From assembly GCA_963662155.1 (NCBI GenBank), contig OY759271.1, positions 35,763,527 through 35,827,526 of the forward strand: 64,000 nt of DNA. The letters are read 5' to 3'. The position numbers were made by a program, and so were the translations under genes. The number at the start of each line of letters is the position of its first letter. Position 1 is the first letter of the stretch. The notes below the pieces were generated by a model. The model was not told the DNA's origin and did not search any database. It was given only the letters and a program-made list of their open reading frames with translations. The DNA comes from Lamellibrachia columna (taxonomy: Eukaryota > Annelida > Polychaeta > Sabellida > Siboglinidae). This document shows positions 51,726 through 63,274 of the stretch, piece after piece.

Positions 51726-52184
51726 TCATTCACATTTCCGCTGTCGTAGGACAGGGTCCACTGGATCCCTTGTCACAAGGAAACCCATATCCTTAAAAAC
51801 CTTCCCCAATGCAATCACCTCACATTCTACATAGCCGAGATCGGGCACAGGCAACCCATTTGCAGCCTTGATGGAGATCCATCCTGTGATATCCTTCAGT
51901 GTCTGTCCACATGGCAGCAGGTGGTTCCTGAAGAATCCCTCGGTGATGGTGGACACTTCTGCTCCGGTGTCCAACAAACAGTTTGCCGACTGCCCACTCA
52001 CCTTTACCTCCACCACTGGACATTTACCGATGGCTTTCTCCATCAACGCTTCCACATCTGATGGGTCCTTTAGCTCGCCCTCCCCTACCTGGACTTGTGC
52101 AGAGGTAGCATCTAGTTTTCCGTCTTTACAATCTTCTGGGGACAATTGGGGCTGATATGGTCCATGGATCCACACGTATAACAA
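51726..52184 (-). CDS. Retrotransposon aspartic protease (pro)
   Basis: Retroviral-type aspartyl protease that would cleave Gag. The catalytic motif CLLDTGAEVSTI is present (LLDTGA), followed by VPDLGYVECEV typical of the fold. The true N-terminus is probably created by frameshift from gag: the frame is -1 to gag and overlaps its last 73 bases. The ORF ends at 51726 without continuing into reverse transcriptase. Confidence 0.9.
   Translation of the reverse strand: MLYVWIHGPYQPQLSPEDCKDGKLDATSAQVQVGEGELKDPSDVEALMEKAIGKCPVVEVKVSGQSANCLLDTGAEVSTITEGFFRNHLLPCGQTLKDITGWISIKAANGLPVPDLGYVECEVIALGKVFKDMGFLVTRDPVDPVLRQRKCE
52112..52121 (-). promoter_or_regulatory. Candidate -1 frameshift site at the gag stop
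   Basis: The minus strand reads ACG GAA AAC TAG in the gag frame. A -1 slip on GGAAAAC (52115-52121) gives GGA AAA CTA and enters the protease frame exactly before the stop. AAC to AAA is the usual A-site slip; the P-site change GAA to GGA is less standard. Confidence 0.55.
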
Positions 52185-53131
52185 ATCCGTTTCCCCTCGG
52201 CATTGTAACCATGCTTGGGCTGACGCCGGGCTTCCCAGCTTCGTGTGTTCCTAACACTGTCTAGCTGCTGTTGCTGTTTTGTTAGAAGGTCTTGCATTCG
52301 CTGCAGTTGCTGCTGCTGGGCTTCTAACACCTTCACTATGGCGGCATTACCATCACCAGTACCAGCGACCGTGCTGATTACATCCTGGGAAACCATCTTC
52401 TTGGGAACTTCCTTCCCTAACCAGGAGACTCCCCTGTCACGGAACTCCCAGAAGGACATTCCCGGCTGATCCATCTCGAGCCGGCGCATTTCGCGTTGCA
52501 AGTGCGGCTCACGCACTCCTGAAGCAAACCGCCCCTTCAGGGTTTCATTCCTCAGTGGGGCTAAGCTAGTCTGTCGCTTGCTCAGTTTCCCAAACAACTT
52601 CACTAGGGCAAGTGAATAATCTAACAGCGTCTCGCCTGGCTGCTGAACCCGTGTATAAAAGGTCTCTTGTGCCGCTCCCACTGTGTCTACATTGCCGAAG
52701 ACACTCCTTACAATCTGAAGAGCCTCCTCAGCTGTTCTAGGCTCTCGGAACCTTACCTCTTGTCCAGCTGCCCCACTAAGGTGGTCCATGATGAAGTTCA
52801 GCCCCTCGCGATCAGAAAATGGACTGGCCTTCAGGTGGCTCTCAATATCTGAAGCCCAGTCATCCACATCCGGATCATCTGGCTTCTGGGGTCGACCGCA
52901 CAGCTTAGGCATCCGCCGCTCCCTTTGCACATAAATGCGCTGTGGCGGTACGGCTGAAGGTTCTCTGAGTACGGCCTCACCGGTTCGTTCTAATTCTCGC
53001 TGCAGATGTGCTTTCTGAGCATTCCACTCAGCTTCCGCTGCAGCCTTCTCCTGCTCTGCTTCTGCTGTTTGAGCCCGGGATTGCTCAAGCTGCAGGCGCA
53101 ACACCTTAAGCTGCTCCTCCAAGACATCCAT
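52112..53131 (-). CDS. Retrotransposon Gag
   Basis: 339 residues. An N-terminal coiled coil (about 1-55, EQLKVLRLQLEQSRAQTAEA) precedes a capsid-like region (about 75-240) that, by its FYTRVQQPGETLLDY and SVFGNVDTVGAA stretches, looks like the Gypsy gag lineage related to vertebrate PNMA proteins. A Gln-rich segment follows, then a CCHC zinc knuckle CYTCGSMDHISPNC near the end. The Met start follows the 5' LTR by about 750 bases. The frame is intact. Confidence 0.93.
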   Translation of the reverse strand: MDVLEEQLKVLRLQLEQSRAQTAEAEQEKAAAEAEWNAQKAHLQRELERTGEAVLREPSAVPPQRIYVQRERRMPKLCGRPQKPDDPDVDDWASDIESHLKASPFSDREGLNFIMDHLSGAAGQEVRFREPRTAEEALQIVRSVFGNVDTVGAAQETFYTRVQQPGETLLDYSLALVKLFGKLSKRQTSLAPLRNETLKGRFASGVREPHLQREMRRLEMDQPGMSFWEFRDRGVSWLGKEVPKKMVSQDVISTVAGTGDGNAAIVKVLEAQQQQLQRMQDLLTKQQQQLDSVRNTRSWEARRQPKHGYNAEGKRICYTCGSMDHISPNCPQKIVKTEN

Positions 53132-53860
53132 GACTACAGGCAGGCAACCCCAAGCATGAAGAAATTAATAATTAGATTTAACAAATATCTTGCCTTAGCA
53201 CCAAGCAATGGTCACACGTGTAACCAGGAACAACTGCAGGATTACCTTTTCTTAGGACACAGTCTATAAAATTAATCCGAGGAGTTAACCGGCACCATGT
53301 ACTAGCACTGCCAAGACCAAGCTAGATAACCAAGACCAACCTAATGACCCAGCTCCAAAGCAGGAGTGACATTAAAAATATCCCAGCAGTATTCATCGCA
53401 ACACATGATACCCAAGCGGCAGGGAAAAGCTGCAAGAAAAACATTATACATAACATACAATATCTGGCCTGTACCAGTTCAAGGATACACACGCTACAAG
53501 AAAACAACATTACACATAGCTATTACAGGCATGACATTTTCTGTAGTGTCCCTGTCACAGTTCAAACGTGTCACTCGGTTCTGTTCGGAACTGGTCCTAC
53601 TCATGTAGGCACCAAACGAAGTTGTCACCTCGGAAGTTGCCACCTTGAATGTTCGTCACTTCGGAATCAACTTCGACGTCTCACCGTCACTTGCATTACG
53701 CAACCCACAACACAACAGCAGATGTTAGCAGCATCGATGTTCCTTGCACAGCTATCGGAGCCTCGCATCACTTCTGCTAGCGCTGACCGATGGACGTCAA
53801 GTTATCTTCATTCTCGTGATGTCATCATTCCTTCCAGCTGGGGTTTATTTTGTTGTCTTC

Positions 53861-53878
53861 ATCCCACTTCTGACACCA
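53861..53878 (-). other. Primer-binding site, tRNA-Leu type
   Basis: Three bases after the 5' LTR the minus strand reads TGGTGTCAGAAGTGGGAT, complementary over 18 bases to the 3' end (CCCACTTCTGACACCA) of animal tRNA-Leu. Confidence 0.85.
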
Positions 53879-53881
53879 TTT

Positions 53882-54391
53882 TGTAACCGTGGAATCGCAG
53901 GAAGACGGGAAATTGTGATTTCCTTTATTTTGTATAACAAAAACTATATCAAAAAAACCTGTAAAACATACAAAAATATTATTACTACATGCACTACTAC
54001 AATAGTTACACAGGATCATTAATCAACAGAGTCAAAAACATCTATTCCCTGCATAACATTGGTACATAATTATTACCTATAGATTATCTCCGACACCAAA
54101 TAGCAGGTTGGCACCTGTGGTATTTGTATCTAGATTTCTATCCAGCAATATGCCATGACCGACTTAGTACCAATAAGATACGTAGGTTTATAGTCTTTAA
54201 ACACTGTGTCAACTCCTAAGTGGTGAAGTATACAACAAATATACTCAGCTAAAAATGCAGCTACAATTAATAAAAATTTGATGTACTCCATGAATAACAC
54301 AATATCAGTTATGCTTAACATCCCTTATAACATATAAAGGTACACAATCCTTGGAGACTACGATTACACAAATCAGTACTAATACCCACAA

Positions 54392-54436
<45 letters not shown>

Positions 54437-55724
54437 GTGTCTATAATTTGTTCCTTAAGATAGTTATGGATGACCGTCAAATTAAATGTTTCCTAACCTA
54501 ATAGTAATACTTCATGACAACCCATAAAACCAAAATAACAATGCTCACCCCAACTGGGCACTGCAGGCCTAATCAAAAATGTAAAACTGTGTCTGAGCAC
54601 CGACTCAGTGCAACCACATCCTGCATTTTACAGGGGGTCATCTGCACCTGTAAATGATATACAACCAATTATCAGTTGTAAATGAATAAACAAAAGAGTG
54701 ACTAACTACATTATTATATGTATGCTAACACAATGGTGTCACCAGAAATGTATCAAGATACCAATACTACATTAAATGATCAAACCAACACTAGATCCCT
54801 GTTTACAAGTTACTATCTAGTGTGGCCCCAGCTTGCTCTCAAGCATTTGTCCCTTGGGAATATTTCACACACCCTACCCAGCCAGTGCCACATGGTGATT
54901 AATCACGACAACATCAAAGAGAGGGAGAGTGCTCCAGTCTGATTCTGGCTTAACTGTACAGAATGTTATATAATTATACCACACATGCACAGTCCCTGCA
55001 TAATGTATTTTGTCTATAATAATACATTAACTATATGTAACAGTACTAAACATGAATAAACTTAACTTTCTAACCTGTTCTACCAGCTACTGGCTACAAG
55101 CTTTCAAAATGTCATTAAGCCCTAGCTGCTAACAAACAGCTGGTGGAGACATTCCTCCCTAACGTCCAGACAGTTCATTTGCTCCCCATCTTCTTAGCAC
55201 ATCAGTAATCTGAGTCACTATTAAGTAATTACAACTGAACATATAAATATGTTTACATAGAAAGATGGAAGATTCTCTAGTAGACATTTTGGTACCATTG
55301 TAAATTGAAAGAATTCATTTTCTAAGGTATAACAAAGTATTTAGAAACTTACCAAAACAGGGTTGTTGTTGTCTTGTTGACAGTGGGATCAGCCTGGCCC
55401 ACTGGGACACAGCCCCTCCCCCTGACCACATGTGACCACTGTCTCTTGGGTAAATTTTGTATTTAAACAACTTAATTATTAGTAACAGGACCAGCAACGG
55501 ACACAATAAATGCAATTAACCATAAGACAAATAGTTATAATAATAATAACTAATTAACTAGATTATCTATAGATTACCCAGGGTGCTGCCATATGGTGGC
55601 AAGTAATGGCACCATCAACCCTGTGCTCCTCAGGTATCCTCACGTGACCTTTGATGGGTGACCGGTGGGGTGATGGGTGGGGCAATTATAAATTACTAAA
55701 TGTCCAGTAACCATGCCGGTTACA
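53882..55724 (-). repeat. 5' LTR (right copy)
   Basis: 1843 bp, almost identical to the left LTR; the AT tract at 54396-54433 is 4 bases longer. Should hold the promoter; no TATA box was assigned. Confidence 0.95.
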
Positions 55725-55728
55725 TTCA

Positions 55729-56544
55729 TTACAGTGTTATCAGTCGTGTTAGAATAAAATGTAATTAATACATCTCTTTATGAACTTCCGGTTATTACAT
55801 GTGGGGTTTAATCTGATCAATAAAGCAAATTCATTTTATATAATTTTGCCTTATTGTCAAGTCACAAGAATTCAGAAAAAAATTGTAAAGTGTCATTATA
55901 GAAAGCAGACATGTAATCTGACAGTGTTCAACTGGGTAGATGACGATGCCTTAGTTTCCTTTCCAGCTAGACATTGCATGGGTGAAATGCATTTTACTTA
56001 AATATTTAAATACTTTTAAAAAGTTTTTGTAACTGCATTTGCACTTAATCACAATCAAAGTATTTGTATATTTAAATATTTCCATAAAGAATTTGAAATG
56101 TAAACAGCAACAGTAGGCTTCTGTTGCACTATAGTCTATACTGTCTTTTCGTCGTGTTTCTCCCATGCATCTAACCCCCCCCCCCCAGGCTTGCCGCTTG
56201 CTCTCTAGGCATTTATGATTTAGAACACAGGAGTATGAGACTTAATTATTATGACTGTCAATAAATAATATCAAATTATTTTCTTGAATAATTTTGCCTA
56301 GTACATAAGCCATGGCCCATGTTACAAGGCTGCAGTATATCCTGTAGCACTTACTGAGTTATTGTTATTGTTTTGAGTACGGCCACGTATTGACGGTACA
56401 CCTGATCACGTCGAAAATAAATCGGCGGATTGGAAAACACTCGTAATTATATCAAACTATTAACACTTACTCGCACTTTATTGTATTCATACATTTCGAT
56501 TTACTGTGGGTCATATATATGCTGACGTTGAAGCACAGCTGTGC
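55729..56544. other. Non-coding sequence right of the LTR element
   Basis: Resumes the sequence interrupted at 49814. AT-rich, with a poly-C run at about 56176-56188. No gene recognised. Confidence 0.45.
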
Positions 56545-56996
56545 TTATTGGGGTGGAACTATATTGTAATCGTAGTGATAAGTCACAATGGTAACGGTAA
56601 TCCAATTTACTAACCTGGTTTCGGCTCGTCGCTTCCTACGCATCGCTCTGCCCTCTGATATCTGACGTTTCCTTGTCGCAGAATAGTCTGTAGATGCATG
56701 GTCATATGCGGAAAAAAGATCTAAGATGTCTTTGACCAAGAATGACATCTTGATGCTCACCGTCTGTCCATGCTCATCACATACGTCTTTTGTCTTGTAA
56801 TCTGCATCGGAAAAGTGGTCACTCGCAGAGCCTGCGGCTGGCGGACACGGCAATTTCCGCATTTGCAACCACCTTTTCCGCTGCAAATTCTTCCTCGAAA
56901 GTCGATCAAAAGTTTTTTCCTTGCATTTGTAGTACTAGTTGATATATCCAGGAGCCATCCAGTGCACACCAGTTTTCTTTTTATTCGATTTTCCAT
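56545..56996 (-). pseudogene. Transposon-type ORF remnants with CKCGNC motif
   Basis: Two overlapping minus-strand frames: one (ATG at 56996) reads DFRGRICSGKGGCKCGNCRV, resembling the CKCGNC zinc-binding stretch of P2X7-tail-like transposon proteins; the other continues as SDHFSDADYKTKDVCDEHGQ and KRQISEGRAMRRKRRAE. The frame change suggests a frameshift or intron (GTGAGC donor after GGACAGACG). It lies just inside the right end of the candidate TTAA element. Confidence 0.35.
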
Positions 56997-57302
56997 GCGT
57001 TTCGGCCGTTTTTCCGAGAGGTTTTTACTGTGTGAACGCGGTGCCAGGAGCTCGTACTCAAACCACTCTGCCGCTGAGCAATATGGCGCCGCCCAGCGAA
57101 GATAATGGCAAAGTTTAAAAGGATATTACAAAATTACCGTGGCGTTGCGCCCATCATATAAGGGTGATATATACTGTAAATGGTATGTTATTATGTTTGG
57201 GCTATGGTTGTTCGAGTGCTTCACCCCCCTTTAATGTTGCTGGTGAATAGACACTCAGAATAGTTTGGCAGTCCACAGCAAGAACAGAACCAGAGCACAC
57301 TA

Positions 57303-57925
57303 CTCTCGAGTGCCACATAAACGTATAGGCCAATTAACAGTATAGGGTGGCAAATTTTTCAAATTTAATAAAAGTATATAGTGCCGAATAACATTATGGG
57401 GGGGGGGGCAAATTGTTCAAAACAAATAATAGTACAAAAAAGTCACTAGTATATTTGTCTTTTTAATGCCGAAGCAATTTTTTACTTGACGCGAAGCCAA
57501 GCCCAAGGCGTCCCTAGAAAACTACGTGAATCGCCTGTATTTTGTTTTTTTTCTGCCGAATATGCATACACTTTGTGCGTATTCGTGTCACCGCAGATAT
57601 AGTAACCTCATTTTATATCTGTGAAAAACCGGGGAATTTTCCGTTTTTAAATGGACATTAAAGTTTTATTGATCTGAATACGCAAGCCATGTTCATGGGA
57701 AACCGCAGCTATCCGGTTACGATCGATTTGAGGCGCTGCGCATGGTGGCCATTTGTGGTCGGTTTACGCGATGATGAAGGCGTTTAAACTAATAATATAC
57801 CATGTCGTGCTCCGGAGAGCTAAGGATTCTGACCAATTCATATCATGGAAATGTAACGGTCTAACGCTTCGGGATCAAAATCTAGGATCCTCAGAAGCAC
57901 GGGGTCCTGCTAAATTCACGACTGT
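57303..57925 (-). mobile_element. MITE-like element A, second copy (truncated)
   Basis: Starts CTCTCGAGTGCCACATAAAC and matches the reverse complement of about 600-1236, including TTCGGCAGAAAAAA and GGATCCTAGATTTTGATCCC. The far end is not recognisable; the fold-back element begins 60 bp beyond. Confidence 0.75.
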
Positions 57926-57986
57926 CATTCGAAAAGATGAAAACGTAGCCGTCAGAGGGAGCCACATGAAACTAGTTGGGAGCAAG

Positions 57987-59970
57987 CATAGACATAAATA
58001 GAACACCCGTTAGTAAAACAAGACCACTAAGCTCTTATCAGTTGACACATGATAAAGTGATGCCGGCATGGACCAGTGACATTCATGCTGCTGCACGGCA
58101 AGAACCCACTGGAGGCCCAGTGTTTATACTGTACAGCACCCAGTCTTCATCATATATCTATAGATATACAGTACTAATAAGATATTATTACTATATAGCT
58201 ATATATACTTAATACCTTATTACATGCACAATCTATCCATGCACCTTGTATATCAAATACCATAACATATTAACTATAACAGTAGCACCACTAAACATGA
58301 TCGAAACTGAACTTTCGGAAGTGCTCTATACATGTATTAGATAATGACTGCAAGAGGTCAAAATCTCATTAAGCCCTGTTGGACATTCTTCTCTAAGGTC
58401 CCAAAAATATTCTTTTCCCATCTTCCAACACATTCCCTGGAGCTGCTCCATCACAGCCATTTCCACCTGCAGATCAAGATCTCTCGAATGAACATAGCAT
58501 GTTAAAAATAGTTATCTAACATATGTAAGTAAGTAAGTAAGTAAGTAAGTGAGTAAGTAAGTTAATGTATTTCCTCCTCACCATCATCATTTACAATATA
58601 AGGCAAACAAAAGCAATGAAGATGAGGTGGCTACCAGAGAATTATAAACTAGTAGCCAGTGACGATGACACCAGGAACCAATTAACTTGAAGATTTGTCA
58701 TTGTCATTTGTTCTTAATGGGGCATGGCCACCAGACTGATAAATAATTTGGGTGAGGGTGGTCCCAGCAGTTGTGTTATAAGTGTGGGCAGTTGGGTTGT
58801 TCATACATGCATTAGTGTTAAACTCTTCAAGACAAACATCTTGGAGGCTTGCTGGATAAAGTTGTGGGACAACGAATATGGTTATTTCCTGTGTGGCTTA
58901 CAGCTGTACGAATCAACAGAAGACAGGATCTAACATCTCGTTATTTTCAGGTAATTTATGTTGCAAATGTTTGTGCTGTGTTAGTGTATATGTGAATGAA
59001 TGTAACAGTTTCGAAAATGTTCTGAAATATCAATATATTACAGATACATTTGTTTTTCTTGGGGGAGCGTACATTAAGTGTTTCCCAGTAGTCACATTGA
59101 TTGGGTGCAACATAAAATGTTATAGGGGTAGGATTCAGTTTTATAAATAATGTGTGCATGCATGTATGCATATTTGTAACTCTTTTATAAAACTCTACTA
59201 GATGTTAGCTCATTAATAAGATTTTTTTTCCTTATTAAGTCATCTGCATTTAATGAGGCTCTCCCCTTTTTGGTCGTCGTTTGCCTTTTCTTCGTTGTAT
59301 GAACCACTATCATGTAACTCATTCTGTACACATTGCAACATTCATTGCATTCTATGCATTTGTTTGACAAACCATGTGAAAGGTTGCTTACTAAAACAAT
59401 TGACAGCTTAATGAAATGAGAGAGCACATTTCTTTACATGAGGCGTGTCCTTGGGCAAGTTGTAACATTCGAGAGATCTTGATCTGCAGGTGGAAATAGC
59501 TGTGATGGAGCAGCTGGGGAATGTGTTGGAAGATGGGAAAAGAATATTTTTGGGACCTTAGAGAAGAATGTCCAACAGGGCTTAATGAGATTTTGACCTC
59601 TTGCAGTCATTATCTAATACATGTATAGAGCACTTCAGAAAGTTCAGTTTCGATCCTGTTTAGTGGTGCTACTGTTATAGTTAATATGTTATGGTATTTG
59701 ATATACAAGGTGCATGGAGAGATTGTGCACGTAATAAGGTATTAGGTATATATAGCTATATAGTAATAATCTCTTATTAGTACTGTATATCTATAGATAT
59801 ATGATGAAGACTGGGTGCTGTACAGTATAAACACTGGGCCTCCAGTGGGTTCTTGCCATGCTGTAGTATGAATGTCACTGGTCCATGCTGGCATCACTTT
59901 ATCATGTGTCAACTGATAAGAGCTTAGCAGTCTTGTTACAGTACTAACGGGTGTTCTATTTATGTCTATG
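57987..59970 (+). mobile_element. Fold-back DNA transposon with 505-bp inverted arms and a THAP exon
   Basis: Left arm 57987-58490 and right arm 59466-59970 are inverted copies (both edges CATAGACATAAATAGAACAC), about 95 percent alike by eye. The 975-bp centre has a GTAA microsatellite and, at 58878, an exon-like frame MVISCVAYSCTNQQKTGSNI then SLFSG before TTTTCAG/GTAATT. C-x4-C plus ISLF suggests a THAP zinc finger start. No target-site duplication was found. No transposase core, so non-autonomous. Confidence 0.78.
58524..58563. repeat. (GTAA)n microsatellite
   Basis: About nine GTAA tetranucleotides with one GTGA, in the centre of the fold-back element. Confidence 0.95.
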
Positions 59971-61023
59971 ATACTGCCATGGAATGGCAACAGGGATCAA
60001 GTGACGATGAGGTGTTTTGGGGATATCGGACAAAACATAATATTGCTATGCTCTCTTGTGCATATTACGGCACAGTAATTATCCACAATTCTACGGACTA
60101 TTTCACTGTGTATTTATAAAAATTACTTGTATGCTGGTTACTGCACCGTTCGCTATGGCCTAGGCCATAGGTTATAGACTAGTACATACCAATATTAATA
60201 TAATTTGTGTCGTTCGATAATCGTAATATTTTCATTAAGAACAACTTTTCTAACAATTTGTTTGCACTGCAACGATGAAATAATTGTTAGTGATTTAGAC
60301 TATGGATGTCTTATGCAAACGTTTTTTCTGATTTTTTTTAAAATGGCATATTATAGTGACTGGCTCGGCGCAATAATTCTTGCCTACGTTACTATACTGT
60401 TTATGACGTTGATTATTTGGTGACTTAGTGTCACTTGTTTCATTTTGAAAAAAATGTGTGACAAATAAGCAAGTGCTACAAAATCAACCTTGAATAATCC
60501 CCCTTAACAAACACCAAAGCAGAACAATTATGTGACAAATTGTGGCAAACGCTGTACATTTTAACAGTTATACTATACTGTTTATGAAGTTTGGAAACAC
60601 GGCCATTTCCAATGTTTATGTCAACAAGGTACTATTTGTAACCTTTGCTATTTGTTGCTGTGCGATAATTCGTAATATTTTCATTAATTTGTTACACACT
60701 AATAAACAATCATGAACATGGGCATTATTGGCCTATTTGGGATAAATAGGCGATTAGGCAAAACAGCAAGTTTCTATTGCTATATAAACTCCTGAAGTTT
60801 TAAGGTACAATTACATATATAAGTTCCTGGTGTGTCCACAGTGGTCTTTGATACGTAGTGACTCGGCCACAGACTGAGCATAATAAGTGATCCCTGCTTT
60901 GGGGTTCATGGTCCCTGCTATAACCACACTTAACAAAAACCATGTAAAGTGGTTTTGAATTTTCTTGCGAAAGTATGTATTTGCAGATGTTTGCTATAAC
61001 TTGCCTTTAGAGGGCTAAAGTCA
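59971..61023. other. Non-coding AT-rich sequence with old duplication
   Basis: CGTAATATTTTCATTAA occurs at about 60222 and 60669, and TATACTGTTTATGA at about 60394 and 60572, remnants of an old internal duplication. No gene recognised. Confidence 0.45.
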
Positions 61024-61528
61024 CATTATTTAAAAAGGGTTCGAGAAATAAGTCAGAGAATTACAGACCAGTGAGTTTAACGTCAGTGATTTGTAAATTA
61101 TTAGAAAGGTTAATTAAAGACCATATGGTGGACTTCCTCGTTAAGCATATTAAATTCATCTCAACATGGATTCCTTAAAGCGAGGTCATGCTTAACAAAT
61201 ATGTTGTTTTTTTGAAGAAATCACTAAGTGGATAGACGTGGGATCGCCAGTAGATATTATCTACTTAGATTTTCTGAAAGCTTTTGACAAAGTGCCACAT
61301 CAAAGATTACTACTTAAATTAAAAGCCCATGGTATCGGGGATAGCATAACTAACTGGATAGAACAATGGCTGACTGACAGAAGACAACGAGTTGTAGTAG
61401 AAGGAGAAGTTTCAAATTGGAAATCAGTTTTGAGTGGGGTACCTCAAGGATCAGTATTAGGACCTATATTATTCTTAATTTATATCAAAGACTTGGATGA
61501 CAGTATAACAAGTAACATACTGAAATTC
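61024..61528 (+). pseudogene. LINE reverse transcriptase fragment, second copy
   Basis: About 500 bp, close to 9128-9640. Reads [27 protein letters not shown] and [20 protein letters not shown], then stops at LKF. It lacks a few bases at the TGA of the first copy (9254) and keeps CGA where the first has TGA (9497). Ends abruptly just before the catalytic FADD position. Confidence 0.9.
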
Positions 61529-62068
61529 TAAGCTAAGAGTATATTTAAGTGTATTTAGTTTATATTTATAACTAATACACAGTATATTTAAATTTGAATA
61601 CATGCACTATTTTTAGTTGTGTTCGGGATGATTTGGGTTTCGCACGTTTTAACAACTATTGTTTACATCCGTCGTCTTTATGTTTGTTGTTAAGCAAGGT
61701 AAACGCAGCTGATTGAGTAAATTTGCTTTAGGAACGTGTGATCTCATACATTATAACACGATTATATTCTGATTTTGATACTATTGCATATATGTAAGTT
61801 TAGGGTGTAAAGAGCCTTCTATCTCGGCTTGTTGGACTATCCCAATCCCATTTAATTGTATGACTTTGTTTGTTATATATGCTTATTTCATTTGTAATTT
61901 GCATAGTTGGCTAATTCCTTGTTAAATTGTTACTTTGGATTCTGCCAGCGCTCAGTTGAAAGCTATGCTTCACTACATATATTCTGTTGCAACTAACTGG
62001 GATGGTATCTATACCAATGATGCCAATGATGCAGGGTTCTAGATCTACACTTGGGCCGTGGGAATAAG
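61529..62068. other. Non-coding sequence
   Basis: AT-rich stretch with no recognised exon or repeat between the LINE fragment and the GGGCCGAACC-rich element. Confidence 0.4.
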
Positions 62069-62853
62069 GGGTGTCGGATGTTTTGGCCCATAACGGGTTC
62101 GGCCCATGGGCCGAACCATCCAACGGCGCGACCGGTGAACCGTGAGTTGAGTGTTGGAATTGCGAAATGTTTAAGTGGGTTAGCGAAATGTCATACGCTA
62201 CATTTCTGTCATTATTAACAACTATCAATACTAAATTTTTCAATGCTACTACAACACGATATATATATATATATATTATATATATATATATAATTAATAT
62301 ATATATATTATATATACACACACATACATAATAAAATAATGATCCAAACTGAAGTACGCTTTCTGTTATTTTATTTATATTGCGCTACAATTATATAAAT
62401 AGTTATAGATCATTATTATATTAGCGTGTGAACGTGTGCATAATGTTTTTGTGTGCAATCATAATAAGTATTTTTTTCCGAATCACGCCATGGGCCAAAA
62501 CTACTATTGTTAGAAATCAAATATTATGACAACTGCTTTCTATTATTTTATTTATATTGCTAAATTTCTATAAATAGTTCTATATTATTATATTGCGTAT
62601 GTTTCTGTGCACAATCATAATTTCCGCCGCTTTGCCTTTCTTATTGATTCAGGCCGCAGGCCGAAACGACTATTCTTAGATTTCCGTCGCTTTGATGTCT
62701 GCTACTAGAGTGGGCCTAATCGACCGTTGCTGAATTCAATAGTGATAGTGAAGTGGGCCGAACCGTCCGGGTGCGTGGGCCGAATCGCTAGACCGAACCA
62801 TCCGTCGGCGTGGGCCGAACCCGTCATGGGCCGAACCATCCGGGACCCGGAAT
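62069..62853. mobile_element. Possible MITE with GGGCCGAACC subterminal repeats
   Basis: Left side GGCCCATAACGGGTTCGGCC matches the reverse complement of the right side (GGCCCATGACGGGTTCGGCC). GGGCCGAACC or its inverse occurs about eight times at the two ends, while the centre is AT-rich with an imperfect ~175-bp tandem duplication (62356 and 62536). Edges and target duplication not determined. Confidence 0.5.
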
Positions 62854-63274
62854 AAGTCCGTGTGGAGATGACATTCTACCAAACAATGATCCCCATCAAC
62901 ACCTGGCATCAGCCTCTGAATGGACATCGGCGTCGCATTCCCACTCGGACTGCCGGGTAAGTAACCCAGGTAAGTAACTGTTTCTACGCTTACAGTTCTT
63001 TCTAACCTTTAAAACTATCATGGCAAACAGGAAAATTTGAACATTGTATTGTTCCTTTATCATGCCGGTAGTGATGCTAGTACACCTAGGTCTAGTTTGA
63101 CTTACCGACTTGTGAATAAAAACAACATATGACATGTGATACTTGAGGACATGTCCATCTGACAAATCTAAACCAAACACGAACTTGTCAACGCCGGTTG
63201 TTTCGCAGCAGAGACAAGCACATATGTATATTATAAAACAAAAACGATAACGAAGAAGATGAAAGCAATACAGA

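Larger units (their letters stand above)
49815..55724 (-). mobile_element. Ty3/Gypsy-type LTR retrotransposon, gag-protease only
   Basis: Two direct LTRs (49815-51653, 53882-55724) bound a 2228-bp interior with gag then protease on the minus strand. TTCA flanks both sides (49811-49814, 55725-55728), a 4-bp target duplication. Reverse transcriptase, RNase H and integrase are absent, so the copy depends on enzymes supplied from elsewhere. By eye the LTRs differ by one substitution (51066 region A versus G) and a 4-bp difference in an AT tract, so insertion is recent. Confidence 0.95.
43553..57230. mobile_element. Candidate very large TTAA-flanked transposon
   Basis: Left edge TTAA then AGGGGAACTGAAGCA; right edge, reversed, TTAA then AGGGGGGTGAAGCACT. 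A second match, GAGTGGTTTGAGT, lies 173 bp inside the left end and 162 bp inside the right end, suggesting diverged ~180-bp inverted repeats. Between are decayed transposon-type ORFs (46.4, 48.5 and 56.5-57.0 kb) and the Gypsy insertion; without the latter the length is about 7.8 kb. It may instead be two separate elements of one family whose other ends I missed. Confidence 0.35.

Noticed and set aside
58524..58563. GTAAGTAAG run as a cluster of splice donors
   Set aside because: A plain tetranucleotide microsatellite inside a transposon; no exon adjoins it.
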